Origin: an uncultured Christensenella sp.
GTDB taxonomy: Bacteria > Bacillota > Clostridia > Christensenellales > UBA3700
Assembly: GCA_910584635.1 (NCBI GenBank)
Contig: CAJUBA010000029.1
Span: 1-7,460, forward strand
Reading direction: 5' to 3'
Length of the DNA stretch: 7,460 nucleotides
How positions within the stretch are numbered: position 1 is the first letter of the stretch; each line of letters starts with the position of its first letter. The position numbers were made by a program, and so were the translations under genes. Below, piece after piece: positions 1 to 6,142 of this stretch. The notes under the pieces are model-generated. The model saw nothing but the letters and a program-made list of their open reading frames with translations, did no database searches and was not told the DNA's origin.

Positions 1-55
1 CTAGACAAAAAATCTGCCGTTTCCTTTTTGAAGTTTCCCTATTACCGCCGAACGG
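1..55 (+). repeat. 55-bp direct repeat, copy 1
   Basis: Bases 1-55 are identical to 230-284. The unit begins CTAGACAAAAAATCTGCCG and ends TTACCGCCGAACGG. After the perfect match the two copies share only TGG(A) at 58-61 before diverging. Copy 1 starts at the window edge, so the unit may extend further left. Short complementary ends CCGTT (18-22) and AACGG (51-55) could close a small stem. The function is unknown; it is either an interspersed repeat or the conserved part of an RNA. Confidence 0.9.
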
Positions 56-229
56 TTTGGATACTTATTCTTTTGATAACGTCTACAAGGTCAAATTTTT
101 TATATATTCAATATATTAAACATGACTTTTGACCCATTAGGTTAGTTTGATAGGGGAAGACGCGTTATAATTATATGTAGTTGCTTATTCAATCGAACAA
201 AAGGTACGAGGAACTTTTTCTTATACTAT

Positions 230-284
230 CTAGACAAAAAATCTGCCGTTTCCTTTTTGAAGTTTCCCTATTACCGCCGAACGG
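230..284 (+). repeat. 55-bp direct repeat, copy 2
   Basis: Perfect second copy of bases 1-55, offset by 229 bases. The sequence just left of this copy (TTATACTAT) marks where the repeat begins, unless copy 1 continues identically beyond the window. The 174 bases between copies (56-229) are not themselves repeated. A loose, degenerate resemblance continues at about 301-364, which ends in TTTTTCGCCGAACTT, similar to the CGCCGAACGG end of the unit. Confidence 0.9.
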
Positions 285-392
285 GGTGGAAAATTTGCTT
301 TTTTTATCGCCTTGACGAAAAATTCAACTGTTTACCCTTTGCAAAATTTATTTTTCGCCGAACTTGATGGGGGTTATGTACTATATTAAATT

Positions 393-566
393 AGATTCTT
401 AGACTACGCATACGCTACGCTCAGAATGACGGATGAATAAGCGTAAGTTTGTAACTCGCTCGTCATATTTAGAATATGCGTAACATTTTAATTAGTATGT
501 TGAGAGAACAGAGTAACTTATATTTACCCGTCATATTGAGCGAAGCGAAGCGAAGTCGAAATAGAT
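393..566. repeat. Imperfect fold-back of GAGCGAAGC-type repeats
   Basis: The left arm, 393-439, contains TACGCTACGCTCAGAATGAC. It is complementary to the right arm, 521-566, which contains GTCATATTGAGCGAAGCGAAG. By hand alignment about three quarters of the positions in 46-47 bp match, including the inner flanks (GACGGATGAATA against TATTTACCCGTC). The right arm carries three tandem CGAAG units. Sequences of the form GTCATTCTGAGCGAAGCGAAG are, from memory, recurrent intergenic repeats in many bacterial genomes. Here two diverged copies face each other and could form a long stem with a loop of about 80 nt. Confidence 0.6.
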
Positions 567-602
567 AGTTCAATGCCGACAGGCGGCTATCCGTATAATA
601 AA

Positions 603-738
603 GTCCGACCAAAATTGAGCGTAGCCGTAAGGAACAACACGACGGTCTAGCGAGCAAGCATATTGCGTCTTGTGCGAGCGTCTATTTTGCGTTTGGTCTG
701 GGCAAATCCGACCTAAATTGCAACGAAGTAAAGATTTT
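603..738 (+). repeat. Two diverged TCCGACC-AAATTG segments
   Basis: TCCGACCAAAATTGAGCGTAG starts at 603, and TCCGACCTAAATTGCAACGAAG starts at about 707. They share TCCGACC-AAATTG followed by related purine-rich GCG/GAAG sequence. The first also carries the GAGCG-AGC core seen in the fold-back to its left, so they may be further degraded members of the same repeat family. Similarity is short and partly eye-judged. Confidence 0.35.
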
Positions 739-856
739 GCATTTGCGCTAGAAATGTCTTGTCAAAAAATAACAATAACCCCCATAAATTTATTTGTATT
801 TTTGTCGTTAAGTTGAGATTGCATAAATGTGAAAAAATTAACAAAAATTTTGCGAT

Positions 857-884
857 TTGTCAATAAATTATAACTACGTATAAA
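857..884 (+). promoter_or_regulatory. Possible upstream sigma-70-type promoter
   Basis: TTGTCA (857-862) and TATAAA (879-884) are separated by 16 bases in AT-rich DNA, giving a plausible second promoter for the lipoprotein gene with a leader of about 110 nt. In DNA this AT-rich such matches arise easily, and the site at 922-950 is better. Confidence 0.3.
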
Positions 885-921
885 TAAATTGGAGTATGCA
901 AACAAAAATAAAAGCGGTTAT

Positions 922-950
922 TTGACAAATTATTAAATGGAAGTTAAAAT
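922..950 (+). promoter_or_regulatory. Sigma-70-type promoter of the large lipoprotein gene
   Basis: A perfect -35 hexamer TTGACA (922-927) is followed after exactly 17 bases by TAAAAT (945-950), one mismatch from the TATAAT consensus. Initiation would be expected near 957, leaving a leader of about 47 nt before the ATG at 1004. It is the best promoter match I see in the window and is correctly placed for the gene. Confidence 0.65.
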
Positions 951-965
951 TATTGTAGCAAAAAA

Positions 966-986
966 TATAAATATTATATATTTATA
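966..986 (+). promoter_or_regulatory. AT-only hairpin in the 5' leader
   Basis: TATAAATAT (966-974) and ATATTTATA (978-986) are perfect 9-bp complements around a 3-nt loop, between the inferred transcription start and the ribosome binding site. With only A-U pairs the hairpin would be weak. It might affect mRNA stability or translation, or simply reflect base composition. Confidence 0.3.
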
Positions 987-988
987 CT

Positions 989-996
989 GGGGAAGA
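989..996 (+). promoter_or_regulatory. Ribosome binding site of the large lipoprotein gene
   Basis: GGGGAAGA lies 7 bases before the ATG at 1004 and is the best purine-rich site. A second GGGGA at 998-1002 is too close to the start to be used. There is an in-frame TAA at 968-970 and no other start codon between it and 1004, so the ATG is the only reasonable start. Confidence 0.6.
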
Positions 997-1003
997 TGGG
1001 GAA

Positions 1004-1078
1004 ATGAAAAAGACAGTCGCTAAAATAATTTTGACTTTACTGATACTCGCCATGGCGGTTTCGGTTTTTGTTGCCTGC
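1004..1078 (+). other. Lipoprotein signal peptide and lipobox cysteine
   Basis: Residues 1-25 start MKK, continue with a long hydrophobic stretch (IILTLLILAMAVSVF), and end in V-F-V-A-C. The residues before Cys25 fit the permissive lipobox pattern: hydrophobic at -4 and -3, small Ala at -1. Phe at -3 is less common than Leu. Acidic Glu26 follows the cysteine. Cleavage by signal peptidase II and membrane anchoring through Cys25 are predicted. Confidence 0.8.
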
Positions 1079-4000
1079 GAGACAAGAGACACTTACAGCG
1101 TAAGTTTTGTTAGCGAGGATGGCGTAGCGACGGACGCTATGACTGCCGAGCAAGCAAAAGAATATCTTGCAAGTTTGCCTTCTCGCGAGGGATACGTTTT
1201 TAAGGGATGGTATCTTGACAAAGACGTATGGGAGCAGGAGATAAAGTCGACTGAAGATATAGAGAAATACATAGTAAGCGGAAACGTGAACGTTTACGCA
1301 AGATGGATTCCCATTGTTGACGCTATAACGATTTTGTTTTTAGATTACAACAAAGCCAGTTTGTTGGAATATTGCTGCGACCGTTCGGACGCGGATTTAA
1401 CGTTTTTGAAGCCTTCCGAAAAACCAAATGACGAAAAATATACTTATACTTTTGATCACTGGGATTGCGATTTAAGCGATCTTACGCAAGGTTACTATAC
1501 CGCCACTCCCGTCTACAGGGCGGATTTAAGAGTGTTCGAAGTAAAATATTACGACGAAGGCAAATTGATTTATACCGAAAAAGTTAAGTATGGAGAAGAC
1601 GCGTATTCAAGTAGAGTAAAGCCGGAAAAGAAACCTTCTACGGCAAAATACGACTACACATTTGTGGGTTGGGACGGCGTATCGACAAATATTACCGCGG
1701 ATGTAAATCTCAACGCTATGTATCAGGAAAGCATAAGACAGTACAACGTTGAGTTTAATTACGGCGACGGAAAGAAAGAAATCAAGAAAGTTAATTACGG
1801 AGAAGCGGCGGTTGCTCCCCAAAATACCGCTAAGAGCGACACCGCTCAATACAAATACGATTTTGTAGGCTGGGATAACGTATTTGACAATATACAAAAA
1901 GATACTGTTGTAAATGCAAAGTATACGCAGCAGACACAGATTTACGAAGTAAGTTTTTGGATAGACGATAAATGTATTCAGTCTAGCAAAGAGAAATACG
2001 GCGCTGACGTTACCGCGCCTTCGCCGGTCGTAAAAGTCGAAAATGACGGATATATTTACGAATTTACCGGTTGGAGCGAAAATTTCAATTTTATTACTCG
2101 CAATACCAGAGTAAACGCTATATTTAATAGAAAAACGCAAACTTTCCAAGTCAAATATGTTGATTGGGACGGTACTTTGCTTTATACGGATGAAGTAGAA
2201 ACGGGCGAAGAGTCTGTTTACGGAGGCGAAACTCCTAAAAGAGCGTCAAATCCTCGCGTCGAGTACGCTTTTATCGGTTGGTCTGACAGCGATAAGTTGA
2301 AAGACGTAAGAGAGAGTTTTAAGGTCGACGCGCTTTACAGAGAAGACATCAGAAGATATAAAGTCCAATTTAATTACGGCGACGGCGAGCAGAAGGTATC
2401 GTACGTTTATTACAACGAAGCCGCTACCGCTCCGCAAAACGTGGAAAAAAGCGATACCGCTCAGTATAGATACACATTTGTAGGTTGGGACAACATCTTT
2501 GACAATATCCAAAGCGATACCGTTGTCAACGCGGTATATTCCGAGCAGATACAGGTATACGAAGTAAGTTTTTACGCGGGAAATAAATGTATTCAGTCGA
2601 CGATTGAAAAGTACGGCGCAAACGTAACCGCTCCGTCCAAAGTGATTTACAATCCGGGCGATGGATTCGTATACGTTTTCACCGGTTGGGATAATGAAGA
2701 TTACGTCAATATTCAAGGCAAGACCGTAGTCAATGCGATATTTGACAAACAGTCGCAATCTTATGAAATCAGATATGTAGATTGGAACGGCGACCTTCTA
2801 TACTTAGATACCGTACAATCCGGCAACGCGTCTACGTATAAAGGCGAAACTCCGCAAAGAGCGTCCAATCCGCAAAACGAGTATGAATTCAGAGGTTGGG
2901 TAGATGAAAACAATAACGACGCTACCGAAAAATTGGGCAACGTTACGGAAACTTTTGAAGTATACGCGGACTATGACGCTATTATCCGTAAGTATACCGT
3001 AACTTTCGCTTACGGCGACGATCAAACCTACGTTATTGAAAACGTGCCGTACGGTTCAAATATTATCGGACAGGAACCTGTCGATACGAAAAAGACTTCC
3101 ACGGCAAAATACGACTTTACGTTTATAGGTTGGCAGGGATATTTAGGTTACGTATCAAGCGATATGACCGTCAACGCGCTGTATTCGGACACGATAAGAA
3201 AGTATCTTGTCAAGTTTGTCAATGACGGAGAAGTGATCAGAGCGCAAGAAGTCGCTTACGAAGATTATCCGAGCGCGCCTAACGTAGTGCCTATGGCAAA
3301 CAACGTTCAGTACAATTATACCTTTGAAGGTTGGGGATTGGTAGAAAATCCGTTTATTTCGGAAGGCGATGTTTTTGAACCCATTGACGTAGAGCAAACT
3401 ATCGTTACGGGAGAAATAACGTATACCGCCGTTTATTTGAGAAAGATTCAGCAGTATGTCATAACTTTCTTTAACGAACAGGTTTTGGGCAACAGAATAG
3501 AAGTAGGTAAAATTACAGTAGATTACGGTACCGATGCGACGTCTTTGGCTCCGATTGTTACCAGAGATAAGACTCAATCGCACGAATATACTTTCGTAAA
3601 GTGGAGTAAAGATATTACCAATATTTCCGCTCATGTCGAAGTTGACGCTATGTATTCTCAAGCGTTAAGAAAGTACATGGTCGTTTATTTCAACGACGTG
3701 AGCGACAGCGACGAAAGCGTATACCAAGAATATTACAGAGAAGAAGTAGAATACGGAGGCTCCGTTAAAAATAAACCTGAAAATCCGTTGAGAAAATCCA
3801 CGGTAGGATTCGATTATGAATTTTCTCAATGGGGTAAGGGCGTCGATGATTCTAAGTTCAGCGATGAAGACAACGTATTGGGCGATACCGAAATATACGC
3901 TAAATACGATTCGCTGAGAAGAAAATACAGAGTTACTTTCTTCGACCTTTCAATGTACGAACTCATATCTTCAGTGGAATTGTATTACGGCGAAAAGATT

Positions 4001-5869
4001 TCCTCGGGAATAGAGCGCGACGGTTATTACTTTGACGCGTGGTACAGAGATCCCGACTGCACGGTTATGTTCAATACCGATACCGAAAGTGTAGACGGAA
4101 TAATGATGCTGTTCGGTAATACTGTCTTAAACGGCATAGAATACAGCGGCGATACCGTAACGGGTTACAGCGGCGAAATTACGAACGTAATTCTTCCGAG
4201 GGTAATTCAGGGTACGAGAATGAAGAAGATTAAGGATAAGGCTTTTGCTGACAATGCGGTAATGGAAAGCGTTTATATCCCCGATACCTATTCTAACGTC
4301 GGCGCTTGCGTATTTGCTAATATAGCAGAACTTGATATTTATACCCAAGTTAAAGGATTGGGAGTGTTGGATTATCCTGCGGGTTGGAATTCCTTCTGGA
4401 ACAGCAACAACTATTTAATTGGCACGGGAAGCAGTGGAAGACCTGTTACGAATAACGTTGAAAACGTAGTAACTTCCGGCGATTACAGATATATCTTGAT
4501 TGCAAGCGATAAGAATACTGCTATCATAAATAAATTCGTAAACAACAACGCCGCAAGAGCGTATATCAAGTCGGAATTGAATTACAAAAAGCCGTCGTTC
4601 AACTATGTTGAAAACGTTGACGAAAAGACGGGGCAAACAAGAAATATTTATACTATAAGTTATGAGAAAAAGATCTACGATATCAATACGATTTCCCAAT
4701 CTGCGTTCCAAGGTTGCGAGAATTTGGGAAGTATATTCATACCTAACACAATAACTACTATTAAGAAATACGCGTTTAGCGGTATTACCGCAAACCTGTA
4801 TATCCAGTACGATAGCAGACCGAGCGGCTTCCATGCTTTGTATTGGAATTCTAACCGCGATTCGAAAGACGAGAGCAAGAGAACGGTTTACTGGGGCGTA
4901 ATAGGTATGGATCAGATTGGCGACTTTACATATATCTTCAAAAACGATAGAACCGCTATTGCCGCGGAATACAACGGCAATACGTCTTTGGGCAGCGTTA
5001 CTATACCGGATACCGTATCGTATAGAGAATCAAGCGAATCGACGGTAACGGTAGATTATACGGTAACAGAATTGGGCGACGAATTGTTTGCTACCGGAAT
5101 GATGTCTTTGATATCCTTCTCGTCAATCAAATTGCCGGCAAACTTGAAGAAGATTGGCAAGAAAGTATTCTATATGAACAAGGCTTTATCTTCTATAGAA
5201 TTGCCTGCTACTCTTGAAGAGATAGGAGATTACGCATTTGTAGGCGCTTTGGGATTGAAAGAAATATTTATACCTGCTTCGATAGAAAAAATAGGTATGT
5301 TCTGTTTTGCGGGATCCAACGCGACAATCTACGTTGGTAGATCGGAACCGAAACTCCCCACTGATAAACCGACTCGCGGATTGTATTGGAATATCAAACT
5401 CGACATTGCCGATATTCAGAAATTGACGAGCGTATCAGGATTCTTGGGTCTTGTATTCAGTCCGAAATACTTGCCGACATATTGGAACGTCGCCGGACAG
5501 TATACCGACGTTGCGACAGAAATGGGAAGAAAGACCAACTTCACGTATATGCTTTACAACGACAGTACGGCAAGTTTGGTATCTTACAACTCTTTGCAGT
5601 TGAACGTAGCAAATTACCGTATTCCCGAAACGATTACCGTTGATGACAAAACGTATACTGTTACGGAAATCAAGGATAATGCTTTCAACGGCAATACGGA
5701 ACTCAAAACAGTTTATATTCCCTCTACCGTAACAAAGGTAGGAGTTAATGCGTTCGCAGGTTGTAAAAATCTAACTATCAATACTGCTTTCGCCGAAGGA
5801 CAGTTGCCGAACGGTTGGGATAGTTCATTCAATCCGGACAACAGACCTATAAATTACGGCGTACAATAA
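1004..5869 (+). CDS. Giant surface lipoprotein: Flg_new/InlB-like repeats plus BspA-type LRRs
   Basis: This gene encodes a 1621-residue predicted exported lipoprotein. Residues 1-24 form a lipoprotein signal peptide (KK, a hydrophobic core, then VFVAC), making Cys25 the likely lipidated residue. Residues 30-101 are a classical Listeria-Bacteroides (Flg_new) repeat with GYVFKGWY and VYARW. Residues 105-968 hold twelve divergent modules of 62-80 residues, each opening like IRxYxVxF, with a central YxFxGW and ending VNAxY. Residues 972-1035 are a final degenerate module (GYYFDAWYRDPDC). Residues 1039-1621 are BspA/LRR_5-type leucine-rich repeats, with units such as LKEIFIPASIEKIGMFCFAG. There is no LPXTG motif, C-terminal membrane segment or catalytic domain. 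These families are usually cell-surface binding or adhesion proteins; the ligand here is unknown. The gene has its own promoter and terminator and appears monocistronic. The frame is intact throughout. The domain classes are secure, but the specific role is inference. Confidence 0.93.
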   Translation: MKKTVAKIILTLLILAMAVSVFVACETRDTYSVSFVSEDGVATDAMTAEQAKEYLASLPSREGYVFKGWYLDKDVWEQEIKSTEDIEKYIVSGNVNVYARWIPIVDAITILFLDYNKASLLEYCCDRSDADLTFLKPSEKPNDEKYTYTFDHWDCDLSDLTQGYYTATPVYRADLRVFEVKYYDEGKLIYTEKVKYGEDAYSSRVKPEKKPSTAKYDYTFVGWDGVSTNITADVNLNAMYQESIRQYNVEFNYGDGKKEIKKVNYGEAAVAPQNTAKSDTAQYKYDFVGWDNVFDNIQKDTVVNAKYTQQTQIYEVSFWIDDKCIQSSKEKYGADVTAPSPVVKVENDGYIYEFTGWSENFNFITRNTRVNAIFNRKTQTFQVKYVDWDGTLLYTDEVETGEESVYGGETPKRASNPRVEYAFIGWSDSDKLKDVRESFKVDALYREDIRRYKVQFNYGDGEQKVSYVYYNEAATAPQNVEKSDTAQYRYTFVGWDNIFDNIQSDTVVNAVYSEQIQVYEVSFYAGNKCIQSTIEKYGANVTAPSKVIYNPGDGFVYVFTGWDNEDYVNIQGKTVVNAIFDKQSQSYEIRYVDWNGDLLYLDTVQSGNASTYKGETPQRASNPQNEYEFRGWVDENNNDATEKLGNVTETFEVYADYDAIIRKYTVTFAYGDDQTYVIENVPYGSNIIGQEPVDTKKTSTAKYDFTFIGWQGYLGYVSSDMTVNALYSDTIRKYLVKFVNDGEVIRAQEVAYEDYPSAPNVVPMANNVQYNYTFEGWGLVENPFISEGDVFEPIDVEQTIVTGEITYTAVYLRKIQQYVITFFNEQVLGNRIEVGKITVDYGTDATSLAPIVTRDKTQSHEYTFVKWSKDITNISAHVEVDAMYSQALRKYMVVYFNDVSDSDESVYQEYYREEVEYGGSVKNKPENPLRKSTVGFDYEFSQWGKGVDDSKFSDEDNVLGDTEIYAKYDSLRRKYRVTFFDLSMYELISSVELYYGEKISSGIERDGYYFDAWYRDPDCTVMFNTDTESVDGIMMLFGNTVLNGIEYSGDTVTGYSGEITNVILPRVIQGTRMKKIKDKAFADNAVMESVYIPDTYSNVGACVFANIAELDIYTQVKGLGVLDYPAGWNSFWNSNNYLIGTGSSGRPVTNNVENVVTSGDYRYILIASDKNTAIINKFVNNNAARAYIKSELNYKKPSFNYVENVDEKTGQTRNIYTISYEKKIYDINTISQSAFQGCENLGSIFIPNTITTIKKYAFSGITANLYIQYDSRPSGFHALYWNSNRDSKDESKRTVYWGVIGMDQIGDFTYIFKNDRTAIAAEYNGNTSLGSVTIPDTVSYRESSESTVTVDYTVTELGDELFATGMMSLISFSSIKLPANLKKIGKKVFYMNKALSSIELPATLEEIGDYAFVGALGLKEIFIPASIEKIGMFCFAGSNATIYVGRSEPKLPTDKPTRGLYWNIKLDIADIQKLTSVSGFLGLVFSPKYLPTYWNVAGQYTDVATEMGRKTNFTYMLYNDSTASLVSYNSLQLNVANYRIPETITVDDKTYTVTEIKDNAFNGNTELKTVYIPSTVTKVGVNAFAGCKNLTINTAFAEGQLPNGWDSSFNPDNRPINYGVQ
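1091..4108 (+). repeat. Array of about fourteen Flg_new/InlB-like modules
   Basis: Modules by residue: 30-101, 105-171, 175-240, 244-307, 312-374, 379-445, 449-512, 516-580, 585-657, 661-727, 731-811, 815-884, 888-968 and 972-1035. Only the first and last keep the classical GWY/AWY motif. The middle ones use GWD, GWS, GWQ, KWS or QWG and finish VNAxY, YAxY or similar. The InlB B-repeat fold is a small beta-grasp-like unit, so the array probably forms a long stalk lifting the LRR domain from the membrane (inference). Residues 175-240 and 661-727 share STAKYDxTFxGW. Confidence 0.8.
1733..2983 (+). repeat. Three-module block duplication inside the lipoprotein
   Basis: Residues 244-448 (1733-2347) and 449-660 (2348-2983) are two consecutive copies of the same three-module block, with a period of 205 residues (615 bp). 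The first modules match at 45 of 64 positions by hand count. The second modules share YEVSF, KCIQS and VTAPS, and the third share YVDW(D/N)G and RASNP. Neighbouring modules inside one block are far less alike, so the block was duplicated as a unit. Copy 2 has a short insertion near residues 635-645 (ENNNDATEK). The DNA copies have diverged, so the event is not recent. Confidence 0.85.
4118..5866 (+). repeat. BspA-type leucine-rich repeat domain in four segments
   Basis: Residues 1039-1621 contain LRR_5-type units (IPxTVTxIxxxAFxGxxxL). Later segments open with a beta-hairpin-like motif: YILIASDKNTAII (1163), YIFKNDRTAIAA (1310) and YMLYNDSTASLV (1515). Segments close with a Trp-Asn motif: GWNSFWNSN (1127), LYWNSN (1279), LYWNI (1459) and NGWDSSFN (1603). 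The protein ends shortly after the last of these, so the C-terminus looks natural. BspA-like LRRs are typically extracellular binding surfaces. Confidence 0.8.
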
Positions 5870-5902
5870 CAAAGTTTTAATAAAAATATTATAAAAATAT
5901 AT

Positions 5903-5943
5903 ATTATAGACAAGAGAAAAATTTTCCTCTTGTCTATAATTTT
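5903..5943 (+). terminator. Rho-independent terminator of the lipoprotein gene
   Basis: ATTATAGACAAGAG (5903-5916) and CTCTTGTCTATAAT (5927-5940) form a perfect 14-bp stem with a 10-nt loop, AAAAATTTTC, followed by TTTT and more T-rich sequence. It begins 33 bases after the stop codon at 5867-5869. Because the stem is symmetrical and preceded by A-rich DNA, it might also stop transcription arriving from the right. Confidence 0.85.
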
Positions 5944-5988
5944 AGCCTTATTTCTTCTATTTCAATCAAAATCTAACATAATTCCAAA

Positions 5989-6116
5989 AAAAGTGTACTT
6001 TTACTGACCAATAAATCTTATGCTGTAATACTCAAAAAACGAGCAATTTTTCATAATAATTATACAATAATGAAAATGGTTTGGCAATATCTCGCGGTCA
6101 GTAAAAGTACACTTTT
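5989..6116. repeat. 21-bp perfect inverted repeats bounding a 128-bp segment
   Basis: Bases 5989-6009 (starting AAAAGTGTACTTTTACTG) are the exact reverse complement of 6096-6116 (GGTCAGTAAAAGTACACTTT, then T). The 86 bases between contain no gene. The structure looks like the paired ends of a miniature non-autonomous element or a two-site operator. I see no target-site duplication outside the ends (CCAAA on the left, ACTGA on the right). A third copy of the unit overlaps the right end. Confidence 0.75.
6001..6029 (+). promoter_or_regulatory. Possible promoter of the second surface-protein gene
   Basis: TTACTG (6001-6006) and TGTAAT (6024-6029) are spaced 17 bases apart, and TG at 6021-6022 provides an extended -10 element. 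The -35 hexamer would lie inside the left inverted repeat, so a protein bound to that repeat would cover it. The leader would be about 105 nt. The -35 match is poor, so confidence is low. Confidence 0.3.
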
Positions 6117-6124
6117 ACTGACCG
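6095..6124. promoter_or_regulatory. 30-bp palindrome upstream of the second gene
   Basis: CGGTCAGTAAAAGT (6095-6108) and ACTTTTACTGACCG (6111-6124) are perfect 14-bp arms around AC. The palindrome ends 18 bases before the ATG at 6143 and 9 bases before the ribosome binding site, so it would be a strong hairpin in the leader or a dimer-binding site in the DNA. It is followed by A residues, not a T run, so it is not a forward terminator. Confidence 0.7.
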
Positions 6125-6133
6125 GTAAAAAAC

Positions 6134-6140
6134 GGGGTAG
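6134..6140 (+). promoter_or_regulatory. Ribosome binding site of the second surface-protein gene
   Basis: GGGGTAG lies just upstream of the ATG at 6143, with five bases between GGGG and the start. The core is like GGGGAAG before the first gene. An in-frame TGA at 6119-6121, inside the palindrome, rules out a longer N-terminus. Confidence 0.5.
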
Positions 6141-6142
6141 AA

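Larger units (their letters stand above)
367..785. repeat. Repeat block bounded by 11-bp inverted ends
   Basis: ATGGGGGTTAT at 367-377 is exactly inverted as ATAACCCCCAT at 775-785. Between them lie the GAGCGAAGC-type fold-back (393-566) and two related segments starting TCCGACC (603 and 707). The arrangement resembles a non-autonomous mobile or composite repeat element of about 419 bp, but no transposase is present. I see no target-site duplication next to the ends, and an 11-bp match alone could be coincidence. The boundaries are therefore tentative. Confidence 0.35.
1..1003. other. Long intergenic region without a convincing gene
   Basis: I find no reading frame here with a start, a ribosome binding site and protein-like composition. 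The left two thirds are repeat-derived: a 55-bp direct repeat, an inverted pair of GAGCGAAGC-type sequences and short C-rich/G-rich inverted ends. The final 220 bases are very AT-rich and carry the promoter and leader of the large lipoprotein gene. A 62-codon minus-strand frame at 469-657 lies within the repeat DNA and looks like read-through of that repeat, not a gene. No tRNA- or rRNA-like folds were seen. Confidence 0.7.

Noticed and set aside
1..284. CRISPR array
   Set aside because: Only two repeats of 55 bp separated by 174 bp; the repeat and spacer sizes do not fit CRISPR, and no cas gene is present.
469..657. 62-codon minus-strand reading frame with a start codon
   Set aside because: It runs through the GAGCGAAGC-type repeat DNA, its product is rich in Arg/Leu/Ser from the repeat, and no convincing ribosome binding site or domain was seen.
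1607..4878. Several minus-strand frames of 67-180 codons
   Set aside because: All lie opposite the lipoprotein gene, whose frame has clear repeat homology. The minus-strand products have no domains and mirror the forward repeats.
5386..5643. 85-codon plus-strand frame overlapping the LRR domain
   Set aside because: It is in a different frame inside a well-supported coding region, with Arg-rich composition and no recognisable motif.
5800..5869. C-terminal sortase signal on the giant protein
   Set aside because: There is no LPXTG-like motif, hydrophobic span or basic tail near the stop; the N-terminal lipobox explains the anchoring.
6095..6124. Palindrome as a rho-independent terminator
   Set aside because: On the plus strand it is followed by GTAAAAAAC, not a T run, and on the minus strand it is followed by GCGAGATATT, so neither direction has the expected uridine tract.
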